Translations under genes and position numbers: made by a program
Assembly (NCBI GenBank): GCA_000469685.2
Contig: LS997567.1
Coordinates: 16,477,712-16,541,711, forward strand
Length of the DNA stretch: 64,000 nt
From: Haemonchus contortus
Taxonomy: Eukaryota > Nematoda > Chromadorea > Rhabditida > Trichostrongylidae
Reading direction: 5' to 3'
The notes under the pieces: generated by a model
Databases searched by the model: none
What the model was told of the DNA's origin: nothing
What the model saw: the letters and a program-made list of their open reading frames with translations, nothing else
Shown: piece after piece, positions 1-10,578 of the stretch
How positions within the stretch are numbered: position 1 is the stretch's first letter
Layout of the letters: each line of letters opens with the position of its first letter

Positions 1-171
1 AAGTATCTGGAGAACTCCATATAGAATTCATATACGAGTGGAAGTCTTACGATATGGGCGTGGCCATTTACCTAGAGTATGGTTAAGGGGCTTCTTTGCC
101 AGAGGCCAAACCTGATAAGGCCAGACTCTTGATTAATTACAGATGTCCTTCGACTTTATACAAAAGAAATT

Positions 172-335
172 AGAAGGCACGTTTGTGCAGATATGCTCTG
201 TTGAGAGAAAAGTGGCCTTAGCTGAGAGAAAATCATTCGACATTATGCAAGGGAAGACAGAAGGCACGATCGTGCATGTATGTTCTGCTGAGAAAAACTA
301 GGCCTTCGCTGAGAGAAAGGCTAAGAAAAGTTAGA
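172..335. repeat. Imperfect tandem duplication, ~87 bp unit
   Basis: Two adjacent copies begin with AGAAGGCACG at 172 and 259 and share a GCTGAGAGAAA end. No coding potential is evident. The period is about 87 bp and the copies are diverged. Confidence 0.6.
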
Positions 336-1380
336 TTTTCAGCTTCGACGACTTAGTGATTTCCCGGGACATATAAGAAAATCGCTGTTATCGTCCGGAG
401 TTCTATGCAAAACGTCGGAACTTCGAAGTCTGTTATTCAGATGGTCCTTCGTTCGGAGGAATGTGAGAAAATCAAGAGTTGGATGAATTTCCTTCCCTGC
501 AACAAAACTGCTGTGCAGTTCCCATGCCATCCTTTCGACCACTTTTACATAACTTCCACAGATGTCTCTGAGTATGAGATTGGGGCTGGTTTTCATTAGA
601 GATCGAGGCGGAATACAAGCATCTAGTACGAGTGTGGTGCACTAGGAGTGAAATTGTAGCGTCGCGGCGAGAGGCGCCGCGCGCGAAGGAATGTAGCAGA
701 ATGCGGCAGCAAGGAAGAAATGCAGGAACAGTAGAACTAGCAGTAGAATCATGCAGAAAGTAAAAATCGCATAGCGATTGAGCTGTACGAAGGATGCCAG
801 AACGTTATAACGCTTGGCTGATATAAAGCATTTGGCTTGTTGATACTGGAGAAAGTTCAAGTTCAGACTGATGGCCAGGGAGCTCAGTGTTCTACAAAGG
901 AAGTACGAAAAGTGACCCCAAAACCTAGCAAGTCAGATCTGGGAAATGGCGAAAAATTCGTCCTTCGCTTAGAAGTGTTTTACATTCCTAAAGAACAGAA
1001 TATGAAAGCAATGAGATATCTAGAATCGTAAATTTGGACGGACTGCTTAAAAATTGTGACCTGCTTGAGGTTGACATGCTAGCGGATGCGGAGATCAGTA
1101 ACTGTGAAACGTTTGTTTCCGAATGGTTCAGAGAAGGGTGCTCTGCAGTCGGTGACCCCGTGGCGGAATTGTGCACACGCGTCGTTGGTGTGGGCTCCTC
1201 CTCCTTTTTCACTTTCACATGAGGACAGCAGCTGGAAATGGAAGACATGTTCATATTACCCGAGGATCTCAATTTATCAAGGATGAATCCCCTTTCCTAA
1301 CTTCCTCCTCGCCAACTTGGAGTTCATTCTTGCCAATGTCGACTTCTTGCAAGCAAACTGAACCCTCGGGCTTTATATTT
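336..1380. other. No recognisable gene or element
   Basis: Only short random-looking open frames are present on both strands. None resembles a known domain, and I see no repeat shared with the rest of the window. Confidence 0.4.
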
Positions 1381-1433
1381 CCGACGAGTTAGCCGAGCAA
1401 AATGTAGTTTTTGACGGAGCCTCGTAGTCAAAA
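1381..1433 (+). repeat. 53-bp direct repeat, copy A
   Basis: This 53-bp segment begins CCGACGAGTTAGCCGAGC and recurs without a mismatch at 2921-2973, 1,540 bp downstream. Its 3' half contains a TTGAC/GTCAA inverted pair that could form a small hairpin. The flanks are not similar, so it is a dispersed module rather than part of a longer duplication. Confidence 0.7.
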
Positions 1434-2757
1434 GCGTTGTTTTGCGCAGGCTAACGAGGGTTACGGTCGGTTACGAATTAAGCGTGTCAGGTCACGCGTC
1501 CCTCGGAGGCGATGACCCTGACGTAGATTTCATTCCGGCATATTCCTGGTTACTGAGAGCCCACCCACCCGCCCCAGGTGTCGTTTCGGGGTACTTTGCC
1601 ACATTGTCTACGGGTCAGCTATTCGCAGGTTTGAGATGGAAAGCTCAGCCAGAACGATAGTGACGGCGAGAAGCGCAGGGATGAAGCAGTTAGCTCAAGT
1701 TATTGGCAGTTTCACGAATAAGTCGTTAGCCCCGGCAACTATTGCGGCCTACTCGTCCATAAGGAAACGTTCTGGAGTTTTCCCCTACTTCCTCAGTGGA
1801 GAGGTCTCATCTGGAATAAATGCGGAATCCTTTGCTCGCACACCTGATCAACGAAAATCGGCTTAAAATTTTACAAATGGCCATAGGGCCTCTGAACTTC
1901 ATTTATGGTCGGTTTCGTCGATAAGACGGAGAGGAGGAGCTTCAGAAGCTTCTCTTAGATTCAGCTAAAAAGAATTTCTTGTGGGCAGACACAAGAAGAC
2001 CTCCAAGGGAGACATCTATAATGACGTATTGGGCCTGGAATACCGATATAATTAAAGCTAGTGAAGACTGCAGTTTCATTTCATTTCGTTCGTGGGCTTT
2101 CTCAGCAGCCGTACGTAACGAGCATTCGGAGTCCAAGGGTGACCACGCCTGGTGAATTTAGATACCAAAGCTCTGAAACAGACCAGAGGAAGAGGGCAAC
2201 GTCCGCGGCGTTCGAGATGCAATGTAGACGTTTTTTTTGGAATAATTTCCTCAATAGTTAGCAGATAAATCTCGCCACCAAATTATCTTGGCTCCAACAT
2301 CTACTGAAATCCCTTCTACCGACGCTTGACGGAGGCGGATAATGTTTTTCGATGTTCCGACCTGCTGGACATGACCTGACGTAACATTCTTTCCGAGGAG
2401 CAGCCTTAAGAAGGAGGCTCAGCAGCGAGGATATAAGGAGAGTAGGACGGTGGAGGTCCTCGACGTCTGTGCTGAATTATTTGGACCCTACTCCAATCTG
2501 AAGCTCAATGGTCGCAGGTATCATTTTCAGATATCACAATCAGCTATTAGCTATACTCTCATGTTTAAATTAGCGCCTTATTAGCCGCTTCACAAGTAAT
2601 TCGTGTAGATTTCCAGGCTCAATCCATAGCATCGACGTATTCATACATACTGCATTAAATTTGCTTTGTATAGTTGAAATGTTTTTCTCATGGAGGCTCT
2701 CATCAGCTATGATCAAGTACGCATTCCACTGACCAGCCGTATACACATATTATTCTA
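1434..2757. other. No recognisable gene
   Basis: Short open frames only; no domain, intron pattern or shared repeat was recognised. It lies between the two identical 53-bp repeats. Confidence 0.35.
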
Positions 2758-2871
2758 CTGTGCCCATAAATGTAATTTGTTCATGTAAAGAACTGTCATT
2801 TACACATACTACTTTGCTGTGCCCACAAATTTTTGCTCATGTACAGAATTGTCATTATCGGAACTTATGTA
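2758..2871. repeat. Imperfect tandem duplication, 59 bp unit
   Basis: Two adjacent units each begin CTGTGCCCA (2758 and 2817) and end near GTCATT. No coding content is visible. Confidence 0.5.
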
Positions 2872-2920
2872 CTACGGAGGTATTAATGAACAGCGTAACC
2901 AGGAATAAAGCCTTCCCCTC

Positions 2921-2973
2921 CCGACGAGTTAGCCGAGCAAAATGTAGTTTTTGACGGAGCCTCGTAGTCAAAA
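2921..2973 (+). repeat. 53-bp direct repeat, copy B
   Basis: Identical to 1381-1433 over 53 bp, in the same orientation, with unrelated flanks. Confidence 0.7.
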
Positions 2974-4044
2974 TCATTATATTGAATAAATCAGTTTCCT
3001 CTTGAATCTTGTATGATTTTGACATATGAGATTGTGGAAACAAGGTGTTGTTGAATTGTTGAACAAGAAGACGTTGAACTAATAAGGCAATTAATTCGAA
3101 ACCACTTCAGCACCATGGCTTTATTGTGGATTTTTTTGTCCTGAATTCATCCTTAATGGTCACCGGCTTGTAGGGATCATGAGAATAGTACAGAATAAAT
3201 ACAATAATATAGTACAGAACAAAATAGAATACAGCTTACAGTTTACCTATGTGAACCTTGGTAAGCTGTATATATCCTGTAGATGAAATGTTCATTTTCT
3301 TGTCCTTCACAGTATGTCTATTTGTTTAATATTGCGAAGGTACTGCAATGTTACAGTATTTTTTTCGCATGCGTAGTGCAGATTCATTGGTCGCACAGTA
3401 TCGCTAATATCACGCAGACGGATTCTGGGGTTCACTGCCCATTCTGCTGTGTTGCGTTGATTTAGACCTTCCACCGTAAAGTATATGTATTACCCCGTAT
3501 TTCAGTGTTTTCGGATCCCGGGTGACGAAGTGGTTGGTAACTGAAGAACATCAGCGAGCTCATATATTAATTCGTTTTCATGTACATTTCTTTTTTTTTT
3601 GAAGTCGTTATTAATTTTATTAAAGATGTTGCTTATAATAAACTTCCATCTTTGTCGGATTTCTGTTTTGATTAAATTACAGTGCTATCGTACAAGGGAA
3701 TTAGCCTAAGGAAAAACTCGCCATAAAAAGGTTTTTAACATTTGTTAGTTATGAAGCGTCATGTTATAGTATTGCAAAACCTCTTGAAAACTCACTTCCA
3801 CAAAGTTAGGGAAACAGTAAATCAAAATGAAACCCATCAATAACATTAATCCACTAAAGTTCCGATCAGAAATCAGTAGCCGTATATGAATGCGAGAATT
3901 CGAGTTACGCTGGATACGGTAGCGCGCGAGCTGCGCAAGTGGTGTGAATACACTCTGCACGCGGACAATGTCGTCCGGTTTGCTTACCTCGTCAACTTCT
4001 CCTAACGTTCGCTGCGGGACCTCTGCTCTGATGATAGGCCTGCG
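2974..4044. other. No recognisable gene; AT-rich
   Basis: Open frames are short and look random. No domain or repeat shared elsewhere in the window was seen. Confidence 0.35.
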
Positions 4045-4135
4045 CACTACCTGAACTCGGTCCCTTTAATTGTGGCGATCGCCACTTATTTTCTGCCCTC
4101 GTCTGTCGCGCTCCCGTTCAACACAGTCTTTAACT
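4045..4135 (-). repeat. Dispersed repeat R3, copy 1
   Basis: The reverse complement aligns with about 54150-54245 and 40858-40955. Shared features are an AGACGAGGGCAGAAAA block and, ~40 bp later, GGGACCGAGTTCGAG. The latter loosely resembles a pol III B box, but no A box or tRNA fold was found. Confidence 0.5.
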
Positions 4136-4429
4136 GCAAGACGGGACCCCTCCACCTCTCACCCGTGTCCTTCATGTTGCTATTTATTTCCAGGCCGGTA
4201 GCAGCCTGCAATTGCGTACTGAAGGCAACTACCGTAATCCCACGCCTACTTTTATCCCCATTCGTAGAGTGGCTAGTGATTATGGAATTCCATATGAATA
4301 GGTAAGCTTCGCGTGAGCTATCCAAGTTTTTCTTTTAGCGTTGTCGTCCACTTCGTCTTTATGTTGAGTGTTCCATTTTTATTCCTCGTTTTGACCATTT
4401 CTCAATTGCGTATCTATAGAATGGTACTC

Positions 4430-4888
4430 GCAGCTAAATCTAAACCACGAAAAATTGGCGAACGAGTTGCGCGCGACATTTATCAACTTTTTGCGACAAC
4501 TGTCTAACTGAAGACCAAGCAATTCGTTGCGGGACCGTGGCAGCTACCTCTCAACGCCGATCGATGCAACTTTCCCTCTTATTTTCTTATTCCATACACT
4601 ATTCTGCTACGATTCTGATCTGATATTCTTCTATTCTGCAAGATTCTGTGCTGAAACCACTCTGCTGCCATTCTACTGGATAACCCCCGTATGTCTTTAT
4701 TCTACTGATATTCTATTATACTTGTTATCTATTCAAACTCTGACCTTTGAATTTCGTATTCTTTTGGGATGCTGATCGATCCTGCCAATTTCTCTCTGCT
4801 CTTTGTTCGTTCGTTAGCTTAAGGCTAAGGTCAGGTATTCTTTTTACCTCGCTTGTTGACTCTACTTCTTTAAGCGCTTTATATGCTC
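4430..4888 (+). repeat. MULE-A left TIR, outer part
   Basis: Begins with the recurrent terminus CTCGCAGCTAAATC, followed by a GTTGCGCGCGAC block, also found at 54765, 55081 and inverted at 47895 and 48207. It aligns to the right TIR up to ATATGCTC at 4888. The alignment then stops and resumes with ATTTGTCAGG at 11812, which fixes the insertion point to the base. Confidence 0.7.
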
Positions 4889-5152
4889 ACCAGACGGATC
4901 GCCCGGCTAACGCTAGGCTCTCCTCCTTCTTGTGTCAAACACCCTATCCCAAGAAAAGTTGAACTGAAGAGTTTTTTTCCCTTTTTCAAAGTTTATAGTT
5001 TATAGTCTAGTTTAAGTTTATTCCGCTGTCTAGCTGAGTTCGAGTTTTTTCCGCTGTTCAGGTGAGTGAGAGTAGAAAACTGAAACAGATCTTGAAATCC
5101 TTCTTTGACACAACAGAAATCGAAAGTTCCCTCCTTTTGTGATGAAGTTGTA

Positions 5153-5352
5153 CACTGCGGTGCACAATAGATCGCACCCTATAAAAAAACCTAAATTTTG
5201 AGAGGAGCCGAAACTCCTGGTGCTTCTGCTGCAGATATGTTATGTGTAGAAAAGGCCAAATAATTTTGGCGCGATAATAGATAGACGACAGTGCATTTGA
5301 AAAATTCTGACGGGGCAGTATTGATTATTTGGCGGTGCACAATAAATTGGAC
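5153..5352 (+). repeat. Left TIR of Tc3-like element, two binding-site-like motifs
   Basis: The terminal motif GCGGTGCACAATA at 5157 recurs at 5334-5346 (GCGGTGCACAATAAATTGG), about 180 bp from the end. Tc3 is known to have one transposase site at the tip and another ~180 bp inward, so the spacing fits. The LINE 3' end abuts this internal site. Confidence 0.65.
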
Positions 5353-5541
5353 GATTGTATGTATGTATGTTTATTACGGCGCGTAAGGCGGTCGTAAGAG
5401 AAACAAAACTGATAGCATTTCAGCAGAAACAAAAACTGAACAAACACGATACACACGACACAATTAATCATTACCAAACATTCAGAAATTAAGGGAAGTG
5501 GACAATTGAGCACCCTATGAAAGACAATCAATCTCGAACGA

Positions 5542-7230
5542 CTACGAGGCTACATAGCTTAATAGTTTGGCAGCTATCTGTTTTTTAAACTGCTTCAGCG
5601 TTCCGGGTAAAACACTGTTCTTCGTCAACTTTTTATAAGTGCTCGCGGCTCGGAACGAAAAACTTTTGGCCTTAACGCTAGTCCTTGGACAAGTCAAATG
5701 TATTTTGGCTTGTCCGCCTCTAGTGCGTGATGGTGTGATCTCAAAAAAGTCAAATGGACCAAGGCCTGCAGATTGGTGTAAAAGCTTATAAACCATGCAT
5801 ACGTTAAATACCATGCGCCGAGATTGGAGAGTTGCAAGTTCAAGGTACCTGTTTCTGATGTACGCTTTAGGAACTCTGGAGTAAAGAAAACTCCCACATC
5901 GAACCAGTATTTTGCGTGTGAAATTGTTTTGGACCTTTTCCAAAGCGACCACATCCTTTTTCTTCGCTGGGTTAAACACGGTGGCTCCCGACTCAACAAG
6001 CGGGCGCACATATGTTTTGTATGCCTGGAGAAGAACCCGCTTATTAGCGGTAGAGAGACCCTTGAAAATTTGGAATGTACGCATAAGTGCTAATTTGCAG
6101 CGATTCCTGATGTGATTGGAGAAATCTAGGGTACTGGTGTAGTGATAGCCTAAATCTCGCACCACTTTTACAGAAGCAACAGTGACACCATCAACCACAT
6201 ATGAAAACGGGCTGACCTCCGAATCCAAACTGATCCGCATACACATTGTCTTATGAGGGGCCAGTGGCAATTGCCACTGTTTAGACCACTCAGCTAACAA
6301 ATTAATCGCTTCCTGAAGGGCATCCCCGTCGCCATTTTCCGAAATAGCCTTATACATTTTTATGTCATCTGCGTACATTTTTGTGACAACATCTAACCCA
6401 CTTAACCTGTTTGGGATATCAGCCGTGAAGATGTTGAAGAGCACCGGAGAGAGCACGCCCCCTTGCGGCACTCCACTCACAACTTCCCTACTCTCAGAGA
6501 AAACATGCCCTATTTTAACCTGGAAAGTTCTACCATCAAGGAAGTCTGATAACCACGCAATGAGCATAGGATGAAATCCTAGCAAATTTAACTTATGGAT
6601 TAATTTCTTATGTGACACTCTATCGAAAGCTTTGGCAAAATCAAAGTAAATGACATCGCACGAGCTATTACTATCTAGAGCATCAGTCCAATCCCGAAGG
6701 CATTCAAGCATGTTGGTTTCAATTGATCGACCTGGAATAAAACCATGCTGGTTTTTCGGAATAATCTTGCAATCAAAAACATGTCTGAGGACATGCTCCT
6801 TTAGGTTTTTTTCAAACAATCTACAGAAAAGGGAAGTAATGCTGACGGGACGATAATTGCCCGGGTCCGAGGAGGGTTCCTTCTTCAAGATCGGGGTAAC
6901 GAAGGAATGCTTCCATCTAAAAGGTACCTCACCCTTAATCAGTGATTGATTGAAAATATAAGCTAACGGCCCGCTAATGACACATGCCACTCTTTTGATG
7001 AAAAAGAGTGGTATGAAGTCCGGAGTTAATGAGGAGGATCTCGGCCATTTGATGATCTGCTTATAGATCTGTTCTGCATTGAACCATGGGACAGTAGCCA
7101 TAGGCGGAAAGGGACCTGCGACAAACTCTGGCACCATACCATCATCCTCAAGAAAAGATTTGGCAAACTGCTCTGCTAACAAATTGGCCTTGTCGTACGG
7201 GCGGTACACCACAGCATCACCTACTTTCAA
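5542..7230 (-). CDS. LINE-1 ORF2, reverse transcriptase part
   Basis: About 562 residues of non-LTR reverse transcriptase. Visible motifs in order are TPDFIPLFFIKR, NYRPVSITSLFCRLFEK, NQHGFIPGRS, DFAKAFDRVSHKKL (first catalytic Asp), SGVPQGGVLSP, and MYADDIKMY carrying the YADD box. They are followed by thumb-like sequence with VRPLVESGATVFNPA. The first codon of the open frame is TTG, so this is not an independent start. The frame joins the upstream endonuclease after loss of one G near 7233. No stop codon lies within the RT itself. It would copy LINE RNA by target-primed reverse transcription. It is part of a single ORF2 protein in related elements. Confidence 0.9.
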   Translation of the reverse strand: MKVGDAVVYRPYDKANLLAEQFAKSFLEDDGMVPEFVAGPFPPMATVPWFNAEQIYKQIIKWPRSSSLTPDFIPLFFIKRVACVISGPLAYIFNQSLIKGEVPFRWKHSFVTPILKKEPSSDPGNYRPVSITSLFCRLFEKNLKEHVLRHVFDCKIIPKNQHGFIPGRSIETNMLECLRDWTDALDSNSSCDVIYFDFAKAFDRVSHKKLIHKLNLLGFHPMLIAWLSDFLDGRTFQVKIGHVFSESREVVSGVPQGGVLSPVLFNIFTADIPNRLSGLDVVTKMYADDIKMYKAISENGDGDALQEAINLLAEWSKQWQLPLAPHKTMCMRISLDSEVSPFSYVVDGVTVASVKVVRDLGYHYTSTLDFSNHIRNRCKLALMRTFQIFKGLSTANKRVLLQAYKTYVRPLVESGATVFNPAKKKDVVALEKVQNNFTRKILVRCGSFLYSRVPKAYIRNRYLELATLQSRRMVFNVCMVYKLLHQSAGLGPFDFFEITPSRTRGGQAKIHLTCPRTSVKAKSFSFRAASTYKKLTKNSVLPGTLKQFKKQIAAKLLSYVAS

Positions 7231-8378
7231 CAGCCGATGTTAGTCTTACCATTAAGTTTCCGATTCAAATACTTGTAGAAGATACGACTGCATTTTGACT
7301 CCACGACTTTTTTCTCAATGTAACAGTTATACCTTCTGAGCTTCGATAGGAAAGACTTGTTGAATTCCTTATATTTCGACCAATTACCCGTTCGCCTAGC
7401 ATCTAAGAAAAGACAATATCTATGCTCGAGCATGTTTTGCAAATACTTTGGGAGCTTCAATGATTTGAATGACGACACAAGCTTCCACGGAACGTAGTAC
7501 TCGATGGTCGCATGCAGAACAGCCAAAAGCAATTCATACTTCTCGTTGACAGTACTCTTTGTTTCCAGAAGATCAACCCACCTGATCCTGGCAAGATCTG
7601 CGCACAGACTGCCGAAATCGCAGGCTGAGTATGACCTACAATAAACTGGCCGAGCGAGGGATTCCCAACAGTTGAGTTCGAAACCAACACTGTTGTGGTC
7701 ACTTTGCCCAACTGGAGGGGAAATATTCAAGTTACAGACAAGACTTTTCTTAGTGCTGAAAACCAAGTCAAGTATATTCCTTCCTCTGGTAGGAGTAAGA
7801 ACGTGTTGCGTCAAATTATGGGTACATACAAATTGTTGTAAGGACGATAATGTAGTCCCATTTGCTTCATGCCTCTGCCTTCCACTCTGATCAAAACCCG
7901 GCACATTAAAATCTCCAACTATTAAAGAGTGGTGTTCACACGCAATCAAATCACTAAGGGCTTTCACAAGCTGCTCAGTATGAGCCATAACACAAGACGG
8001 GGCCCTGTATACAACAATGACCCGTAGACAAGATAAGTCATGGAAAATATCGGCACATAGTATTTCGTAGGCATCGTTCATCGATTCCTTAAAAACTAGT
8101 GATACGGCAAGGCTAGCATGGACCAATAAGATGACACCTCCTCCTGCCTTTTTAGTACGGTCACACCTTAAAATGTCATAATCGTTACTAAAAGAGCTCA
8201 AAATACACGCTATGTCATGGCTGGGTTTGAGCCACGTTTCTGTAAACGCAAAAATGTCGAACTTGTTAGTCAAAACTGTATCTATGTAGCCTGAGTTTTT
8301 CGAGATAGACCTGACATTTGAATAAAAAAACTTAAGGAATCTTCTACGAAACCGAGGAAAGCTCGTCAGTTTTCCTGG
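7227..8378 (-). CDS. LINE-1 ORF2, apurinic/apyrimidinic-like endonuclease part
   Basis: Contains FAFTETWLKPSHD (metal-binding Glu), the GGGVILLVHASL block, LIVGDFNVPGFD (GDFN motif) and VGQSDHNSVGFEL (the SDH catalytic His near the domain end), then a linker towards RT. It ends at TGA 7229-7227, where the downstream RT is open in another frame. The frame is open upstream to a stop at 8381-8379 and overlaps the last codons of ORF1, but it has no in-frame ATG before the catalytic domain. Initiation may therefore be non-AUG, re-initiation or frameshift. The product would nick target DNA. Confidence 0.85.
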   Translation of the reverse strand, partial: PGKLTSFPRFRRRFLKFFYSNVRSISKNSGYIDTVLTNKFDIFAFTETWLKPSHDIACILSSFSNDYDILRCDRTKKAGGGVILLVHASLAVSLVFKESMNDAYEILCADIFHDLSCLRVIVVYRAPSCVMAHTEQLVKALSDLIACEHHSLIVGDFNVPGFDQSGRQRHEANGTTLSSLQQFVCTHNLTQHVLTPTRGRNILDLVFSTKKSLVCNLNISPPVGQSDHNSVGFELNCWESLARPVYCRSYSACDFGSLCADLARIRWVDLLETKSTVNEKYELLLAVLHATIEYYVPWKLVSSFKSLKLPKYLQNMLEHRYCLFLDARRTGNWSKYKEFNKSFLSKLRRYNCYIEKKVVESKCSRIFYKYLNRKLNGKTNIGC

Positions 8379-9157
8379 TTAACAACTCTGGAAGTATTAG
8401 GAGGTGGAGCCCCAGTACCCCTCCCAGCCGGAGCTACCCCTGCAGGAGGCGTCTGCGGCACCCCCTCATTAATACTCCGCCGGAGCTCCCGCCTCCTCAC
8501 CCTCTCCTCTCTAGTGAGGGATTCTCGAAGGAAAATCCCTCCCACAGAGTAGAAGCGCAGGCGAGGAGCTCTTAACACAGCACTACGTTGAAACATGCGT
8601 GACGGGAAAACTACCTTCACTAACCTACACTTATCTTTAGAAGGCCTTCCCATTCTGTACACAGTTACCGGATTACATTCAATACCAAGAAAATCAATTA
8701 TATTACACACACTTTGAAAATCATCACAAACACGCTTCCTGACGCTAGTAGAGCTAGACTCAGGCAAACCACATAGAACGATCGAACGTAATCTTTCAAC
8801 TTCAGAATACGACATATTCCGATCAGGGTTAGCAGTGTTAACAGGACTGTCCCGAACAACTTGACTAGGAGAAGAACTCAAATGAACAGTATCAGCCCTA
8901 ATATCAGACACCAGACTATTCTTATCTCGAAGTTCTCTGATCTCTTGCCTAAGGTTAGAATTTTCTGTGCGTAGCGAGTTCAATTCAGCCATGATGGCTG
9001 ATATAACCCTCTTCACTGGATCCGCAACTCGCTTGGATTTGGTTATCACATCGACTTTCCCACGCAGGTCCATCCAGCTATCCGTCTCGCATCCGTCAGC
9101 TCGCATGGGTGAAAGCACTGCAGCGTCCATGACCAAATCGCACAGCAAAAAGAACAC
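8366..9157 (-). CDS. LINE-1 ORF1, coiled-coil nucleic-acid-binding-type protein
   Basis: An intact open frame of 263 residues. Residues ~45-75 (AIMAELNSLRTENSNLRQEI) form a heptad-like coiled coil. The segment around SEVERLRSIVLCGLPES starts a folded domain also recognisable in the degraded LINE-2 ORF1 at 43320-43660. The C-terminus is basic (ESLTREERVRRRELRR) and then Pro/Gly-rich. ORF1 proteins of CR1-like elements bind element RNA and multimerise. The upstream Met is at 9157, but an internal Met (residue ~18) is also possible. The stop at 8368-8366 overlaps the opening of ORF2. Confidence 0.75.
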   Translation of the reverse strand: MFFLLCDLVMDAAVLSPMRADGCETDSWMDLRGKVDVITKSKRVADPVKRVISAIMAELNSLRTENSNLRQEIRELRDKNSLVSDIRADTVHLSSSPSQVVRDSPVNTANPDRNMSYSEVERLRSIVLCGLPESSSTSVRKRVCDDFQSVCNIIDFLGIECNPVTVYRMGRPSKDKCRLVKVVFPSRMFQRSAVLRAPRLRFYSVGGIFLRESLTREERVRRRELRRSINEGVPQTPPAGVAPAGRGTGAPPPNTSRVVNQEN

Positions 9158-9159
9158 AA

Positions 9160-9460
9160 ACAGCGTTCAAAGATCCGACAAATGCAAGAAAAAAAATCGC
9201 AATCAATGACAGCACCTGTAGTGGTGGCCTTTCTTCCAGTTTTGTACCTTGCCACAAAAGTACTCGTTTTATCGACCAATCCAAAACTCAAAAGGCGACG
9301 CACGCAACAAAAAAAAGAACCGAGCAGCGATTAAGAGATCCGATAATAATGCAAGAAAAGTAAATAATCAATAAAAGCACCTGTAGTGGTGGCCTTTCTT
9401 CCAGTTTCGTACCTTGCCACAAAAGTACTCGTTTTATCGACCAATCCAAAACTCAAACTT
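9160..9460 (-). repeat. LINE-1 5' tandem repeats, 165-bp offset
   Basis: The block GCACCTGTAGTGGTGGCC at 9212 recurs at 9377, and flanking sequence through CCAATCCAAAACTCAAA is shared. The offset is 165 bp. Tandem 5' monomers upstream of ORF1 are known promoter units in some LINEs; promoter activity here is inference. Confidence 0.7.
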
Positions 9461-9599
9461 GGGCAATTAAACCGAATGAATGATGAGGAGGCGACCAGTG
9501 AATGAATACGTGATACGACGATTTGAGGTAATTGATTTATTCGATTTTTTCTTCCCTGTATCTCGAAGTCGCACATGCTTACATGTTTGTTTTTTAAGC

Positions 9600-10578
9600 A
9601 TGCGCAGTTATACGCGACTTTGGAACGAAGATCGGATTCGAATTGACGCATTACGTCACCTTGGAAAAAGTTATCTTCAAATTTCTAGAGAACTAAACAT
9701 TCCTAAGAGCACAGTTGCGAGTGTCGTGAAGAAGCAATCAACAAATGTTCCGAAGAAGGAGCCAGGACGAAAACCAACTCTTTCTGAACGCGACAAGCGT
9801 CGGTTGATCAATATGACATCAAACCCTACGAGAACTGCGAGTGAGTTAGCTGCAGATTGTGGGCTTTCGGTTTCAAAATGGACTGTTGCTCGCGTTCTGA
9901 AGTCATCGGGCCACATAGCTTCTCAGAAGATGAAGTCTGCACCACGGCTAACACAGAGTCGAGAGTAACGGCTCTTCTTCGCTAGGAATGAGATGAACAG
10001 AGATTAGACAAAGGTCCGTTTTTGGAACTTGCTTGGCTTTACGAGGAATTTGAGTTTTCTATTCTTGTCTTTTTTCAGGTTATTTTTTCTGATAAGAAAA
10101 ATTCAACGGGGATGGGCCAGATGGAAACCACTCGTATTGGCGCGATCTGCGGAAAGAACCACGACTTATGTCCCGGAGTAACTTCGGCGGCTTCTTGTTG
10201 ATGGTCTGGAGAGCGTTTTGTAGCGACGGCACCGTTGGTATTCAATTCACGTCTTGTAAAATGACAAGCCAGGACTACCAGTCACTTCTTGGGGAAACGT
10301 TGGTGCCATTCATCCAGAAGAACACCAACAAAAACTACGTCTTTATGCAAGGCAACGCTTCGATTCACGCTGCGCGGAGTACTCTATCCTATTTGCAGTC
10401 CAATAACATCCCGTTATTTTCATGGCCGGCATGCAACCCGGACCTAAACCCTATCGAAAATATCTGGGGTGAAAACGGATTGTCGGATTTCAGGTGTTAT
10501 TTTTTTGGTTGGCTATGCATATTGTCCAATCTAATATGCACCGGCCTCAAAACTGTAAAACTATTGCTTAGAACTTGA
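9600..10578 (+). pseudogene. Tc3-like transposase, inactivated
   Basis: Exon 1 (9600-10013) encodes the bipartite helix-turn-helix DNA-binding region (NEDRIRIDALRHLGKSYLQI; GRKPTLSERDKRRLI). A 65-bp intron, 10014-10078, ends TTTTTTCAG. Exon 2 starts VIFSDKK, holding the first catalytic Asp, then is frameshifted and continues as SRSNFGGFLLMVWRAFCSDG. The second catalytic Asp block reads MQGNASIH, so Asp is replaced by Gly. PACNPDLNPIENIWG holds the final Glu. Other lesions are a stop in exon 1 at 9966-9968, an in-frame TAG just before the intron, and loss of the C-terminal ~60 residues after ENIWG. The family is IS630/Tc1/mariner, nearest in motif order to Tc3A. Confidence 0.85.

Larger units (their letters stand above)
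5354..9470 (-). mobile_element. CR1-like non-LTR retrotransposon (LINE-1), nearly intact
   Basis: On the minus strand: tandem 5' units (9160-9460), ORF1 with coiled coil (8366-9157), ORF2 endonuclease (7227-8378) and reverse transcriptase (5542-7230). A ~185 bp 3' UTR ends in AATAAACATACATACATACA. The ORF1/EN/RT order and RT motifs match the CR1/Jockey group; the exact clade is not proven. The 5' boundary is approximate. The only coding break I see is one frameshift between EN and RT. It sits inside the Tc3-like transposon, so it is younger than that insertion. Confidence 0.85.
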
